Assembly (NCBI RefSeq): GCF_013003965.1
Contig: NZ_CP053069.1
Span: forward strand, 3,813,419 to 3,877,418
Direction: 5' to 3'
Length of the DNA stretch: 64,000 nucleotides
Source: Usitatibacter rugosus
GTDB taxonomy: Bacteria; Pseudomonadota; Gammaproteobacteria; Burkholderiales; Usitatibacteraceae
The notes under the pieces are model-generated. The model was not told the origin of the DNA. It searched no databases and was given only the letters and a program-made list of their open reading frames with translations. Shown one piece after another: positions 8,691-18,417 of the stretch. A program made the translations under genes and the position numbers. Numbering within the stretch: position 1 is the first letter of the stretch; the number at the start of each line of letters is the position of its first letter.

Positions 8691-8705
8691 GGGAGCGAGA
8701 AGACC

Positions 8706-10124
8706 ATGTCCGCAAGCCTCGCTACCGTTTCCTATATCGCCGCCACGATCCTCTTCATCCTGAGCCTGGGCGGCCTCTCCAATCCCGAGACCTCGCGTCG
8801 CGGCAACCTCTACGGAATGATCGGGATGGGTATCGCGGTGCTCGCCACCGTGTTCGGTCCCCGCGTCACGCCGGCCGGCCTCGGCTGGATCGCCATCGCC
8901 CTCGTCGTGGGCGGCGGCATCGGGATGTATCTCGCCCGCACCGTGAAGATGACGCAGATGCCCGAGCTCGTGGCCTTCATGCACAGCCTGGTCGGCCTGG
9001 TCGCGGTGCTCGTGGGTTTCGCGAGCTACATCGACCCGTCCGCTTCGGCAGGCATGACCGGCGCCGAGATCGCGATCCACCACGCCGAGGTGTATGTCGG
9101 CGTCTTCATCGGCGCGGTGACGCTCTCCGGCTCGGTGATCGCGTTCGGCAAGCTCTCCGGGCGGATCGGCGGCAAGCCGCTCCTGCTCCCGGCACGCCAT
9201 TGGCTGAACCTGATCGGCCTGCTGGTCGTGATCTGGTTCGGCATCGCCTTCATGCGCGCGACCTCCATCAACGTGGGAATGACGCCGCTCATCGTGATGA
9301 CGGTGATCGCGCTGCTCTTCGGCATCCACATGGTGATGGCGATCGGAGGCGCCGACATGCCGGTCGTGGTGTCGATGCTGAACAGCTACTCGGGATGGGC
9401 GGCGGCGGCCACGGGCTTCATGCTCTCGAACGACCTGCTCATCGTGACGGGCGCGCTGGTCGGCTCTTCCGGCGCGATCCTCTCGTACATCATGTGCCGC
9501 GCGATGAACCGCAACTTCATCAGCGTGATCGCCGGCGGCTTCGGCGGCGGCGCTCCGGCCAAGAAAGCGGCTGGGGACGCGGCGGCACCCGTGGGCGAGA
9601 CCGTCTCCGTCTCCGCGCAGGAAACCGCGGACCTGCTGAAGGAAGCGAAGACCGTCGTCATCGTGCCGGGCTACGGCATGGCGGTCGCGCAGGCGCAGCA
9701 CACCGTCTACGAGATCACCAAGCGCCTGCGCGAGCTGGGCAAGACCGTGCGCTTCGCCATCCATCCGGTGGCCGGCCGCATGCCGGGCCACATGAACGTG
9801 CTGCTCGCCGAGGCGAAGGTGCCCTACGACATCGTGATGGAGATGGACGAGATCAACGCGGACTTCCCGGACACGGATGTCTCGATGGTCATCGGCGCCA
9901 ACGACATCGTGAACCCGAGCGCGCTGGAAGACCCGACGAGCCCGATCGCGGGCATGCCGGTGCTGGAAGTGTGGAAGGCCCACACGTCGATCGTCATGAA
10001 GCGCAGCATGGCCTCGGGCTACGCCGGCGTGGACAACCCGCTCTTCTACAAGGAGAACAACCGGATGCTCTTCGGCGACGCGAAGAAGATGCTCGACGAA
10101 GTGCTGACCGCCTTGAAGGCGTAG
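8706..10124 (+). CDS. pntB: NAD(P) transhydrogenase subunit beta
   Basis: Beta subunit, containing the rest of the membrane channel and the NADP(H)-binding domain III. It has 472 residues. The N-terminal ~265 residues hold about nine hydrophobic helices. A short Ala/Lys-rich hinge ([12 protein letters not shown]) leads to domain III with [16 protein letters not shown] (~318-333), [14 protein letters not shown] and [12 protein letters not shown], all family hallmarks. The start ATG is 15 bp after pntA, with a purine-rich GGGAGCGAGAAG between them. Operon with pntA; no terminator is obvious before the convergent methyltransferase gene 24 bp later. Confidence 0.96.
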   Translation: MSASLATVSYIAATILFILSLGGLSNPETSRRGNLYGMIGMGIAVLATVFGPRVTPAGLGWIAIALVVGGGIGMYLARTVKMTQMPELVAFMHSLVGLVAVLVGFASYIDPSASAGMTGAEIAIHHAEVYVGVFIGAVTLSGSVIAFGKLSGRIGGKPLLLPARHWLNLIGLLVVIWFGIAFMRATSINVGMTPLIVMTVIALLFGIHMVMAIGGADMPVVVSMLNSYSGWAAAATGFMLSNDLLIVTGALVGSSGAILSYIMCRAMNRNFISVIAGGFGGGAPAKKAAGDAAAPVGETVSVSAQETADLLKEAKTVVIVPGYGMAVAQAQHTVYEITKRLRELGKTVRFAIHPVAGRMPGHMNVLLAEAKVPYDIVMEMDEINADFPDTDVSMVIGANDIVNPSALEDPTSPIAGMPVLEVWKAHTSIVMKRSMASGYAGVDNPLFYKENNRMLFGDAKKMLDEVLTALKA

Positions 10125-10148
10125 CGCCTTCCCGGCTCGGTGGCGCTG

Positions 10149-11321
10149 CTACAGCGCCATCGGGCGGGCCGACTGGAATCCCAGCAGCGGCCCGTTGATT
10201 CCCCTGCCGAACGCGAGGACCTTGAAAAGCTCTCCCATCTCGGAAGGGCTGATCAAGCGGTGAACGGCGCTCGTGGCCTTCAGCCGCGAGAGCGTCATGT
10301 TGGGATCGCCCCCGGAGACCAGCACCGCCAGGCCGCACGAGATGAGGAAGTAGGCCTGCGTGGTGAACCCCAGCACTTCGCAACCGCCCGACTCCGCGGC
10401 CGCTCCCATCGCGGTGAAATCGACGTGCGCCGTGATGTCCTGCAAGCCCGGCAGGAAGAACGGATCGCCGTGGAAGCGGTGCCGGTAGTGGCAGCGTAGC
10501 GTCCCCATCGAGCGCTGCGGATGGTAGTACTCGCGCTGCGGGAATCCATAGTCGATGAAGAGCGCGACGCCGGCCTCGAGCGCGGCCGAGATCGTGCGCA
10601 CGAGCCCTTCGGCGGGCATCCCCACTTCCGTGAGGTACTCGTAGTCGCCGGGCGGCATGACGTTGCGCGCGCGGCGGCGCAGCTCGCCCTCGGGCAGCGG
10701 CTGGTCTTCCCAGGCGAAGCCCGCCTCGCTCAACGCCACGCCCCGCTCGAAGATCGTGCCGTCCGCGTCGCGGTACACGAGCGCGAAGGGCACGACGTCC
10801 AGCACTTCGTTGGCGATGACGAACCCGCGGATCGTCTCCGGCATCGTGTCGATCCAGACGAAGCGGTCGAGGTCCTCGGGATGGCGTGAAGCAATCAATG
10901 CGCGCTGGCGCTCCTTGAGATCCGGGCTCACTTCCAGCAGCACGTAGCGATCAGGTGGAGCGCCCATCGCCTTCATCTCGCCGTAGAGGTCTGCGGCCAG
11001 CAGGCCGGACCCCGGGCCGAGCTCGAAGACATCCCCACCCACCTGGGCGATCACGCCGCGCGCCTGCATCGCGAGGCATTTCGCGAAGAGCGGCGAGATC
11101 TCGGGCGAGGTGATGAAATCGCCCTCGGCGCCGAACTTGCGCGCGCCCGCGGCGTAGTAGCCGAGGCCCGGCGCATAGAGCGCGAGCTCCATGTATTTCG
11201 AGAACGGGATCCAGTCGCCCGCCGACACGATCGCCGCGGCAATGTGCTCGGCCAGGCGGTGCGAGTGCTGGGCAGCGTCCGGGTGCGGAGGCGGGAGGAT
11301 CGGGTCGGCGCTGAGGGGCAT
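10149..11321 (-). CDS. SAM-dependent methyltransferase, MidA/NDUFAF7 family
   Basis: Class I methyltransferase of the DUF185/MidA family; the eukaryotic relative NDUFAF7 methylates an arginine of complex I, while the bacterial target is unknown. It has 390 residues. Family marks: IPFSKYMELALYAPGLGYYA (residues ~38-57), DFITSPEISPLFAK (~68-81), the SAM-binding VFELGPGSGLLAADLY (~96-111), VIANEVLDVVPFA and FIDYGFPQREYYHP. It is divergent from the SDR gene and convergent with pntB. An NDUFA9-like protein is also encoded at 2685, but no complex I genes are present. Confidence 0.9.
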   Translation of the reverse strand: MPLSADPILPPPHPDAAQHSHRLAEHIAAAIVSAGDWIPFSKYMELALYAPGLGYYAAGARKFGAEGDFITSPEISPLFAKCLAMQARGVIAQVGGDVFELGPGSGLLAADLYGEMKAMGAPPDRYVLLEVSPDLKERQRALIASRHPEDLDRFVWIDTMPETIRGFVIANEVLDVVPFALVYRDADGTIFERGVALSEAGFAWEDQPLPEGELRRRARNVMPPGDYEYLTEVGMPAEGLVRTISAALEAGVALFIDYGFPQREYYHPQRSMGTLRCHYRHRFHGDPFFLPGLQDITAHVDFTAMGAAAESGGCEVLGFTTQAYFLISCGLAVLVSGGDPNMTLSRLKATSAVHRLISPSEMGELFKVLAFGRGINGPLLGFQSARPMAL

Positions 11322-11375
11322 GGAGGTTCCGCTACACTCTGATTTTCAACGGCTTTTCTAGCGGCGGACTATAGC

Positions 11376-12137
11376 ATGCAAGACAGCGGGCTCCGCCGGG
11401 AAACCCCGGTCGTCCTGGTCACCGGCGCCGCTCGGCGCATCGGGCGCGCGATCGCCATGACCCTGCACGCCGCGGGCGCGCGCGTGATCCTCCACTGCCA
11501 CCATTCGTGCGACGAAGCCGAGACCCTCGCGGCCGAGCTCGACGCGGTGCGGGCCTCGTCGGCCGCGGTCGTGAGCGCCGATCTCCTCGATGCCGCCGGG
11601 CTCCCGGACATGATCGGGATCGCGGCCTCGACGTTCGGCCGCCTGGACGGCCTCGTGAACAACGCCTCCTCGTTCCACGCCACGCCGATGGGCTCGATCG
11701 GCGCCCGCGAATGGGACGACCTCGTGGGCACCAACCTGCGGGCACCCCTGCTCCTCGCCCAGGCCGCGGCTCCGCATCTGCGGAAAGCACGCGGCGCGAT
11801 CGTGAACATCGTCGACATCCACGCCGAACGGCCGCTGCGCGACTTCGCCGTGTACACGGTGGCCAAGGGCGGGCTCGCGGCGCTCACGCGCTCGCTCGCG
11901 GTCGAGCTGGCGCCCGAGGTGCGCGTGAACGGTGTCGCGCCCGGCGCCATCCTCTGGCCGGAAGACGGCAAGCACTTCTCCGGTTCCGAGCGCGCGCGCA
12001 TCGAGGCGCAAACGCCGCTCGGACGGATCGGGAACCCGGCCGACGTGGCCGGCGCGGTAAAATACCTGCTGCTCGATGCGCCCTTCGTGACCGGCCAGAT
12101 CCTGGCGGTCGACGGCGGGCGCTCCTTGAGCCTCTAG
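11376..12137 (+). CDS. SDR family oxidoreductase, probable pteridine reductase
   Basis: Short-chain dehydrogenase of the FolM/PTR1-like type, which reduces dihydro- or other pteridines with NADPH. It has 253 residues. [12 protein letters not shown] (~16-27) is the arginine-containing cofactor loop typical of pteridine reductases, followed by [14 protein letters not shown] (~93-106), a catalytic YTVAKGG (Tyr-x3-Lys) and [12 protein letters not shown]. The gene ends 7 bp before ttcA, so the two are probably cotranscribed. The substrate remains inferred from the cofactor-loop pattern. Confidence 0.82.
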   Translation: MQDSGLRRETPVVLVTGAARRIGRAIAMTLHAAGARVILHCHHSCDEAETLAAELDAVRASSAAVVSADLLDAAGLPDMIGIAASTFGRLDGLVNNASSFHATPMGSIGAREWDDLVGTNLRAPLLLAQAAAPHLRKARGAIVNIVDIHAERPLRDFAVYTVAKGGLAALTRSLAVELAPEVRVNGVAPGAILWPEDGKHFSGSERARIEAQTPLGRIGNPADVAGAVKYLLLDAPFVTGQILAVDGGRSLSL

Positions 12138-12144
12138 GGATCCC

Positions 12145-13005
12145 ATGGACGCCAGCACCGCCGCGCGCGACACGCGCCGCGACGATTTCGAATCCGACAA
12201 GCTCGCCAAGCGCCTGCGGCGCCTGGCCGGGCAGGCGATCGCCGATTTCTCGATGATCGAGGCGGGCGACAAGGTGATGGTGTGCCTCTCGGGCGGCAAG
12301 GACAGCTACGCGATGCTGGATCTCCTGATGCGGCTGCGCGAGAAGGCGCCGATCCCGTTCGAGCTGGTCGCGGTCAACCTCGACCAGCGCCACCCCGGCT
12401 TCCCCGAGCACGTGCTCCCCGAATACCTCGCGTCGGTCGGCGTGCCGTTCCGCATCGAAGTGCAGGACACGTACAGCACCGTGAAGCGCGTGATCCCCGA
12501 AGGCAAGACGATGTGCAGCCTGTGCTCGCGGCTGCGCCGCGGCGTGCTCTACCGCGTGGCGGGCGAGCTGGGCGCCACGAAGATCGCGCTGGGCCACCAC
12601 CGCGACGACCTGCTGGAGACGTTCTTCCTCAACCTCTTCTTCGCCGGGCAGCTGAAGTCCATGCCGCCGAAGCTGAGGAGCGACGACGGCAAGCACGTCG
12701 TCATCCGCCCGCTCGCGTACGTCGAGGAAAGCGACCTCGAGGCGTACTCGGAGCTGCGCAAGTTCCCGATCATTCCCTGCGACCTTTGCGGATCGCAGGA
12801 GCAACTGCAACGAAAACAGGTGAAGGCGATGCTGCGAGAGTGGGAGCGCCGTCACCCGGGCCGAGTGGACACGATCTTCAACGCCCTCACGCGCGTGACG
12901 CCGAGCCACCTGCTCGATCGCGCGCTGTTCGACTTCAACGCCCTGTCCACCGAACCGGAGATGCCGGAAGCCAGCATCGTGCGCTTCCAGGCCAAGACAC
13001 CATGA
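12145..13005 (+). CDS. ttcA: tRNA 2-thiocytidine(32) synthetase TtcA
   Basis: Iron-sulfur enzyme that thiolates cytidine 32 of certain tRNAs using ATP. It has 286 residues. The PP-loop SGGKDS is at 49-54. The cluster-binding cysteines are Cys124 and Cys127 in CSLCSRL, with a further CDLC pair at 212-215. [20 protein letters not shown] (150-169) is characteristic of the TtcA/TtuA group. Its TGA overlaps the ATG of the aminotransferase (ATGA), so translation is probably coupled. Confidence 0.95.
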   Translation: MDASTAARDTRRDDFESDKLAKRLRRLAGQAIADFSMIEAGDKVMVCLSGGKDSYAMLDLLMRLREKAPIPFELVAVNLDQRHPGFPEHVLPEYLASVGVPFRIEVQDTYSTVKRVIPEGKTMCSLCSRLRRGVLYRVAGELGATKIALGHHRDDLLETFFLNLFFAGQLKSMPPKLRSDDGKHVVIRPLAYVEESDLEAYSELRKFPIIPCDLCGSQEQLQRKQVKAMLREWERRHPGRVDTIFNALTRVTPSHLLDRALFDFNALSTEPEMPEASIVRFQAKTP

Positions 13006-14255
13006 CCCTCAAGCAACTCGCATCGACCCGCAAGATCACCTCGTTCCACCCGCCCCAGCGCACGTTGATGGGCCCGGGCCCGACCGAGATCCACCCGCGC
13101 GTCCTCACCACGATGAGCCAGCCGGCCATCGGCTACCTCGACCCCGTCTTCGTGGAGATGATGGAGGAGCTGAAGGCGCTGCTCCGCTACGTCTACCAGA
13201 CCGACAACGCGCTCACCTTCCCCGTCTCCGGCCCCGGCTCCGTCGGCATGGAGTACTGCTTCGTGAACCTGGTCACGCCGGGCATGAAGGTCATCGTGTG
13301 CCGCAACGGTGTGTTCGGCGGCCGCATGCTGGAGAACGTCGAGCGCTGCGGCGGCGTGCCGGTGATCGTGGACGACGACTGGGGCAAGCCCGTCGACCCG
13401 CAGAAAGTGGAAGACGCGTTCAAGGCGAATCCGGATGCGAAGCTGCTCGCGTTCGTGCACGCGGAAACCTCCACGGGCGCGCAGTCGGATGCGAAGACCC
13501 TCACCGCCATCGCCCGCAAGCACGGCGCGATGGTCATCGTCGACGCCGTCACGTCGCTCGGCGGCACGCCGGTGCGCGTGGACGAGTGGGGCATCGACGC
13601 CATCTACTCCGCGAGCCAGAAATGCCTGTCCTGCACGCCGGGCCTCTCGCCCGTGTCGTTCTCGCAGCGCGCCGTCGATTTCGTGAAGGCGCGCACGGAG
13701 AAGGTCCACAGCTGGTTCATGGACATGACGCTGCTCGCGAGCTACTGGGGCAACACCAACCGCACGTACCACCACACGGCGCCGACCAACTCGCTCTTCG
13801 CGCTGCACGAGGCCTTGCTGCTGATCCAGGAGGAAGGCCTCGACAAGTCGTGGGCGCGCCACCAGCGCCACCACCTCGCGTTGAAGGCCGGGCTCGAGGC
13901 GATGGGCCTCAAGTTCTTCGTGGAAGAGAAGTACCAGCTGCCGCAGATGAACGCCGTGCTCTGTCCCACCGGCGTCGACGAGGAGCTGGTGCGTAAATCC
14001 CTGCTGAACGAATTCGGCATCGAGATCGGCGCCGGCCTGGGACCGCTGAAGGGCAAGATCTGGCGCTTCGGCCTCATGGGCTACTCGTGCCGCCCGGACA
14101 ACGTGATGCTGTGCCTCTCCGCGCTGGGTTCCGTGCTCATGGACCTGGGGCTCGCGATCAAGGTGGGCGAAGCCGAAGCGGCCGCGCACCAGGCGTATGC
14201 CACGCTGCATGCGGCGGACGCGCAGCACGCCCGCAAGAAGGTCGCGGTCGCCTAG
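13002..14255 (+). CDS. serine/alanine-glyoxylate aminotransferase family protein
   Basis: Class V PLP aminotransferase of the AGXT/SgaA type, which moves an amino group between serine or alanine and glyoxylate. It has 417 residues, within the usual range. Hallmarks are [14 protein letters not shown] near the N-terminus, [42 protein letters not shown], and [12 protein letters not shown], whose lysine should form the PLP Schiff base. The start overlaps the ttcA stop. Which amino donor is used cannot be read from sequence. A glycerate 2-kinase further along (57560) could use hydroxypyruvate-derived glycerate, but the genes are 44 kb apart. Confidence 0.88.
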   Translation: MTLKQLASTRKITSFHPPQRTLMGPGPTEIHPRVLTTMSQPAIGYLDPVFVEMMEELKALLRYVYQTDNALTFPVSGPGSVGMEYCFVNLVTPGMKVIVCRNGVFGGRMLENVERCGGVPVIVDDDWGKPVDPQKVEDAFKANPDAKLLAFVHAETSTGAQSDAKTLTAIARKHGAMVIVDAVTSLGGTPVRVDEWGIDAIYSASQKCLSCTPGLSPVSFSQRAVDFVKARTEKVHSWFMDMTLLASYWGNTNRTYHHTAPTNSLFALHEALLLIQEEGLDKSWARHQRHHLALKAGLEAMGLKFFVEEKYQLPQMNAVLCPTGVDEELVRKSLLNEFGIEIGAGLGPLKGKIWRFGLMGYSCRPDNVMLCLSALGSVLMDLGLAIKVGEAEAAAHQAYATLHAADAQHARKKVAVA

Positions 14256-14270
14256 AAGCGTCGCGGAAAA

Positions 14271-14302
14271 CAAAAAGGGCGCCGCGAGGCGCCCTTTTTT
14301 TC
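14271..14302. terminator. bidirectional Rho-independent terminator
   Basis: GGGCGCC-GCGA-GGCGCCC (14277-14294) is followed by seven T on the plus strand and, read from the other side, by TTTTTGTTTT. It lies between the convergent aminotransferase and Lys/Pro-rich protein genes and can serve both. Confidence 0.92.
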
Positions 14303-14321
14303 GGCCGCGAGGCCGGAGCCC

Positions 14322-14675
14322 TTACTTCTTGGGCTCTTCCTTCTTCGGCTCTTCTTTTTTCGGCTCGGCGGCTTTCTTGGCCTCCGGCTTCTTCGGCTCT
14401 TCTTTCTTCGCGTCGGCCTTCGGGGCCGCCGGGGCCGGCGCAGCGGCAGGAGCCGGGGCAGCCTTCTTGTCGTCGGCTTTCTTGGCTTCCGGCTTCTTCG
14501 GCTCTTCCTTCTTCGCTTCGGCCTTCGGGGCCGCGGCGGCCGCCGGGGCGGCTTTCTTCTCTTCGGCCTTCTTCTCGTCGGCCTTCTTGTCCTGGGCCAT
14601 CGCAACGCCCGTCGACAGCGCGAAAACGGCGCCGATCGTCGTGGCGAGCAGGCTCTTCATGATGTTGCCTTTCAT
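14322..14675 (-). CDS. exported low-complexity Lys/Glu/Ala/Pro-rich protein
   Basis: I do not recognise a functional family. The start at 14675 (MKGNIMKSLL) is supported by GGAGA 8 bp upstream; a second ATG at 14660 with AAAGG before it is equally possible. A Sec signal peptide ends near GVAMAQ/DK. The mature ~90 residues are almost only Lys, Glu, Ala and Pro, with repeats of KKEEPKKPEAKKA, which should be disordered and highly charged. The repeat is visible in DNA: 14380-14430 closely matches 14484-14534. The gene is monocistronic with its own terminator. It could be a periplasmic spacer or polyanion/peptidoglycan-binding protein; this is speculation. Confidence 0.7.
   Translation of the reverse strand: MKGNIMKSLLATTIGAVFALSTGVAMAQDKKADEKKAEEKKAAPAAAAAPKAEAKKEEPKKPEAKKADDKKAAPAPAAAPAPAAPKADAKKEEPKKPEAKKAAEPKKEEPKKEEPKK
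14380..14534 (-). repeat. direct duplication inside the Lys/Pro-rich gene
   Basis: Two ~50 bp units about 104 bp apart share TTCTTCGGCTCTTC and GGCCTTCGGGGCCGC with few changes (read on plus). They encode the repeated KADAKKEEPKKPEAKK-type segments. Confidence 0.65.
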
Positions 14676-14827
14676 ACTGGTCTTCTCCATGGATTCATGC
14701 GGGGAACGTCGAACAAAGGCGGTCGTGCTCTCCCCTTTGAGCCGTTCCCGCGCGCGCACTCTATCACGGAGGGCGCCGGGCTCCTACAGGATGACTTGGA
14801 GGGGTCCCTGGACGGGCCCCCGGAGGG

Positions 14828-15706
14828 CTACTTGGGGGCGGGGACGTTCTGCCGGAAGCGGCCTTCGGCCTGGGGCTGGCCGGCGAACTTCTCCATGCCC
14901 GGCGAGAGCTTCTCCAGCTCGGAAATCCGGTCCGCGGGGGCCGGATGGGTCGTGAACATCGAGAAGCTGCCGTCGTCGCCGCGGTTGGCCTGGAGCATCT
15001 GGAGCACCGAGACCAGCCCATAGGGGTCGTAGCCGGCACGCGCCGCCAGGACCATGCCGGCGCGGTCCGCCTCGTACTCCATGCCCCGGTCGAGCGGGCG
15101 CAGGAAGACGCCGTTCTTGATCACGTCGATGCCCATGTTCGCGGCCGCCGACTTGAGGCCGAACTGGTCGCCGCCGCGGCGGGCAATCGCGGCCCCGCCC
15201 ACTTCCTTGCCGACCGTGGCCAGCAGCTCGGTGTTGGCGGAGGACTGGATGGCCTGCAGCTGGTGCTTCTTCACGACGTGCGCGATCTCGTGGGCCAGCA
15301 CGCCCGCGAGCTCGCTTTCGCTGTTGAGGCGCTTCACGAGCCCGCTCGTGATGAGGATGGTGCCGCCGGGCATGGCGAAGGCGTTGATGCTCTCGTTCTG
15401 CACGACGCCGAAGCTCCACGGGAGATCCGCGCGCTCGCTCTGCAGGGCGACCCAGCGGCCGACGCGGTTCACGTAGCGCTGCAGCTTGTCGTCCTGCGCC
15501 AGGGGCATGGCGCCGAGGAGTCCGGCAGCGATGCCTTCCCCGAGCTGCACTTCCTGCTCGACGGTGAAGGACTTGGAGGCTTCCTGCGCCTTCTGGGTGG
15601 CGTCCAGGACCTTCTTGCCGGAATCGAGGAGGCGGCCGAAATCGAGCTGGGCATGGGCCGAGGTCGCGGCGAGCGCGAGGACGGCGATCAGGGCGGCGGG
15701 TTTCAT
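14828..15706 (-). CDS. M48 family metalloprotease, periplasmic
   Basis: Zinc protease related to BepA/LoiP, which act in the periplasm on outer-membrane proteins. It has 292 residues. The signal peptide ends at TSAHA/QL. The zinc site HEIAH is at 139-143, with the third ligand in MEYEADRAG further on; ESINAFAMPGG precedes it (~105-115) as in other M48 members. There is no TPR tail, so it is the short form. ATG 15706 overlaps the stop of the upstream SH3 gene by ATGA, so the two are translationally coupled. Confidence 0.92.
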   Translation of the reverse strand: MKPAALIAVLALAATSAHAQLDFGRLLDSGKKVLDATQKAQEASKSFTVEQEVQLGEGIAAGLLGAMPLAQDDKLQRYVNRVGRWVALQSERADLPWSFGVVQNESINAFAMPGGTILITSGLVKRLNSESELAGVLAHEIAHVVKKHQLQAIQSSANTELLATVGKEVGGAAIARRGGDQFGLKSAAANMGIDVIKNGVFLRPLDRGMEYEADRAGMVLAARAGYDPYGLVSVLQMLQANRGDDGSFSMFTTHPAPADRISELEKLSPGMEKFAGQPQAEGRFRQNVPAPK

Positions 15707-16266
15707 CGGCGGCCTTTCTGCGGGGGCGCTCCGGCCACCTCGTCGACATACGCGACCTGCTGGGGCTTCAGCGCCGGGTTGCCGCGGGCGAAGCCTTCCG
15801 CCGTGCCCTTGTCGACGCGATAGTTGATGAGCTTGGCGAGCTGGGCCACGTCCGGGTTGGCATTCTTCAGCTCTTCCTCGGACAGGCCGCGGATGCCGAT
15901 CGTGGCGATCTTCGCGTTCTCCTGCTTCGGCCGGCCGAAGCCCAGCATCGAGGAGAGGCCGCCCAGTCCGGAGCCCCCGCTCGAGCTCTGCTCCACGGTC
16001 GCGGCGAAGCGCAGGTGGAACACGCGGACCCACCCCTTCTGGTTCGCGGCCGTCTCGACCTGCGTCCAGCCGCTGTTGCGGGCCAGGACCTTCACCGGCG
16101 TGTTCTCGGGAAGCGTGGCCAGGGCCTTGCCGTCGAAAAAGGACGGCTTGTCCTTCAGGTCGGTGGACCGGTTGGTGGTGGCGGTTTCCTGGGCCTGCGC
16201 CTGGGCGAGGCCCGGGAGCGACGCGGCGGCAAGGAGGAAGGCGTAAAGGAGGGGCCGGATCGTCAT
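15703..16266 (-). CDS. SH3 domain-containing exported protein
   Basis: It has 187 residues with a signal peptide (MTIRPLLYAFLLAAASLPG..., cleavage near AQA/QA) and a bacterial SH3-like domain at about 45-95 (ATLPENTPVKVLARNSGWTQ, then KGWVRVFHLRF). Such domains bind peptidoglycan or partner proteins. The remaining half (LSEEELKNANPDVAQLAKL...) is helical and of unknown role. It overlaps the M48 protease gene by 4 bp, and this pairing suggests a joint envelope function. The 26 bp to the mgtE stop upstream makes cotranscription with mgtE possible. Confidence 0.82.
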   Translation of the reverse strand: MTIRPLLYAFLLAAASLPGLAQAQAQETATTNRSTDLKDKPSFFDGKALATLPENTPVKVLARNSGWTQVETAANQKGWVRVFHLRFAATVEQSSSGGSGLGGLSSMLGFGRPKQENAKIATIGIRGLSEEELKNANPDVAQLAKLINYRVDKGTAEGFARGNPALKPQQVAYVDEVAGAPPQKGRR

Positions 16267-16292
16267 GGTGCGGATGATACTCCGGGCGCCTT

Positions 16293-17522
16293 TCATCGGA
16301 TGACGAGGCTGGCCAGGCCCAGGAGCAGCCCCATGCTGGCGACGTCCGTGGCCGTGGTCACCACGATGCTGGAGGCGGTGGCCGGGTCGGCCCCGAGGCG
16401 CTTCAGGGTGAGGGGGACGATGGCGCCGGAGATGCCGCTGATGGCGCAGCTTCCCATCATCGCGAAGCACACGACCACGCCCAGCAGGGCGGCATGGGGC
16501 GACCCCTGGGACTCGGCGAGGATGTACATGGCAATGCCCGTGAGGACCCCCGTGACGGCGCCGTTGGCCATGCCGAGGAAGAACTCCTTGGCGACCAGCT
16601 TCATCGCCCCGCCGGGCTTGATCTCGCCGAGCGTGATGCCGCGCACGGTGACCGCCAGCGCCTGGCAGCCGGTGTTGCCGGACTGTCCCGCGAGCACGGG
16701 CAGGAACGTGGCGAGGATCACCAGCTTGTCCACCGTGCCCTGGAACATCGCCACGACACCGCCCGCGGCGAAGGCCGTCACCAGGTTGATGAGCAGCCAC
16801 GGATGGCGGAACTTGAAGCTGCCGAAGAGGGGCGTCGCGATGCGTTCCTCTTTCTCCACGCCGACCATCGCGCCGGGCTGCGCGGCGATCTCGAAGGCTT
16901 CCTCCTCGAAGATCACGCTGCCGCGTACCAAGCCGACCAACCGCCCCGCCTCGTCCGTCACGGGATAGACCGGGAAATGGCGGTTCAGCGTAAGGCGCAT
17001 CGCGTCGGAGACGTCGAGCGTCGGATGGAGCGCGAACGGGTCTTTCAGCATCACGTCGCCGAGGCGGTTCGCGCGGTCGTTGAAGAGGAGGTCGCGCATC
17101 GTGACCAGCCCCAGCAGGCGGCCGTCGGAATCGGTGACGTAGCCGTAGGTGATGAGCGCGGTCCGCACGAGCGAGCGCAGCATCTCGATCGCCTGGCCCA
17201 CCGTGGTCTCGGGACGGAACGTCGCGTGCGGAGGATCCATCAGCCGCCCGATGCTGCCCTCGGGGTACGTGGTGTTGCGCGCCCACTGCTCCGCGAGATC
17301 GCGCGGAGCCGCCATCGCGATGCGCGAGCGGGCCTCGGTGTCCAGCGCATCGAGGATGTCCTGCGCCATCGACGGGTTCATCTCGCCGAGCACCTCGGCG
17401 GCGCGCGCCGGCGGTTCGACGCCGAGGCGAAGCGCGGCCTCGTGCGGGGCGCTCGCCTTCAGTTCCGCGATGAGCGCAGCGCGCGCGCTGGCGTCGTGGG
17501 GGGTCGAAACGGTTGCGGTCAA
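16293..17522 (-). CDS. mgtE: magnesium transporter MgtE
   Basis: Inner-membrane magnesium channel gated by cytoplasmic magnesium. Domain order: a shortened N-terminal helical domain (~1-100), two CBS domains (~105-225, with TDSDGRLLGLVTMRDLL and TDEAGRLVGLVRGS), a connecting helix, and five transmembrane helices with the pore motif PVLAGQSGNTGCQALA (~275-290). At 409 residues it is about 40 shorter than typical MgtE, mainly in the N domain. TAGAAT lies upstream at 17552-17557 on the minus strand and could be a -10 box. Confidence 0.93.
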   Translation of the reverse strand: MTATVSTPHDASARAALIAELKASAPHEAALRLGVEPPARAAEVLGEMNPSMAQDILDALDTEARSRIAMAAPRDLAEQWARNTTYPEGSIGRLMDPPHATFRPETTVGQAIEMLRSLVRTALITYGYVTDSDGRLLGLVTMRDLLFNDRANRLGDVMLKDPFALHPTLDVSDAMRLTLNRHFPVYPVTDEAGRLVGLVRGSVIFEEEAFEIAAQPGAMVGVEKEERIATPLFGSFKFRHPWLLINLVTAFAAGGVVAMFQGTVDKLVILATFLPVLAGQSGNTGCQALAVTVRGITLGEIKPGGAMKLVAKEFFLGMANGAVTGVLTGIAMYILAESQGSPHAALLGVVVCFAMMGSCAISGISGAIVPLTLKRLGADPATASSIVVTTATDVASMGLLLGLASLVIR

Positions 17523-17565
17523 GGCGAAGCTCCGGGTCGTGGATGCCCCGGATTCTACCGTCCGC

Positions 17566-18417
17566 CTAGAGGCCCAATCGCTGCCAGATGGTCGAAGTCG
17601 GCCCGGCCTGGTTCATCGTGTAGAAATGCAGGCCCGGCGCGCCCTGCGAGAGGAGGCGGTCGCAGAGGTCGGTCACCACGTCGAGGCCGAAGGCCTTGAT
17701 CGAAGCGCTGTCGTCGCCGAAGCCCTCGAGCTTCAAGCGCATCCAGCGCGGGATCTCGGCGCCGCACGCATCGGAGAAGCGCGCGAGCTGCGAGAAATTC
17801 TGGATCGGCATGATGCCCGGGACGATCGGAATGCCGATGCCCATCGCGCGGCACTGCTCGACGAAATGGAAATAGGCGTCCGGGTTGAAGAAGTACTGGG
17901 TGATCGCGGAGTCCGCGCCCGCATCGACCTTGGCCTTGAACGCGGCGAGGTCCGCCTGGGGCTTGCGCGCCTGCGGGTGGTACTCGGGGTAGCACGCCAC
18001 CTCGATGTGGAACGCGTCGCCCGTCTTCTCGCGGATGAACGCGACCAACTCGGAGGCGTAGCGGAAGTCGCCCGCCATCGCCATGCCCGAAGGAAGGTCG
18101 CCGCGAAGCGCTACGACGCGGCGGATGCCGTTGGCTCGATAGGTCTCGATCACTTCGTGGATCGATTCGCGCGTGGAAGCGATGCACGAGACGTGCGGCG
18201 CCGCCTCGTGGCCTTCCGCGCGGATCGTCTGCACGGCGGCCAGCGTGCCTTCGCGCGTGGAGCCGCCGGCCCCGTAGGTCACGGAGAAGAAATCGGGCTT
18301 GAGCTGCGCCAGCTGGCGCGTCGCCGCGCGCAGCTTCTCCATGCCTTCCGGCGTCTTCGGGGGGAAATACTCGAAGCTGAGCAGGCGTTGGTCGCGGCGG
18401 TTCACGGGCTCGCTCAT
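17566..18417 (-). CDS. metF: methylenetetrahydrofolate reductase
   Basis: FAD enzyme that reduces 5,10-methylene-THF to 5-methyl-THF for methionine synthesis. It has 283 residues, the bacterial length. LLSFEYFPPKTPEG at the N-terminus includes the catalytic glutamate; DFFSVTYGAGGSTR, RRVVALRGDLP and QYFFNPDAYFHFVEQC follow. ATG 18417 overlaps the stop of the hydrolase gene (ATGA). It belongs to the ahcY / hydrolase / metF operon and so should share the SAH riboswitch upstream of ahcY. Confidence 0.95.
   Translation of the reverse strand: MSEPVNRRDQRLLSFEYFPPKTPEGMEKLRAATRQLAQLKPDFFSVTYGAGGSTREGTLAAVQTIRAEGHEAAPHVSCIASTRESIHEVIETYRANGIRRVVALRGDLPSGMAMAGDFRYASELVAFIREKTGDAFHIEVACYPEYHPQARKPQADLAAFKAKVDAGADSAITQYFFNPDAYFHFVEQCRAMGIGIPIVPGIMPIQNFSQLARFSDACGAEIPRWMRLKLEGFGDDSASIKAFGLDVVTDLCDRLLSQGAPGLHFYTMNQAGPTSTIWQRLGL

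Noticed and set aside
6990-9983. A ~1000-codon open frame on the minus strand opposite pntA-pntB
   Set aside because: Its translation is rich in His, Arg, Asp and Val with no recognisable motif, while the plus strand encodes clear PntA and PntB. Long antisense frames are expected from the strong GC bias at third codon positions.
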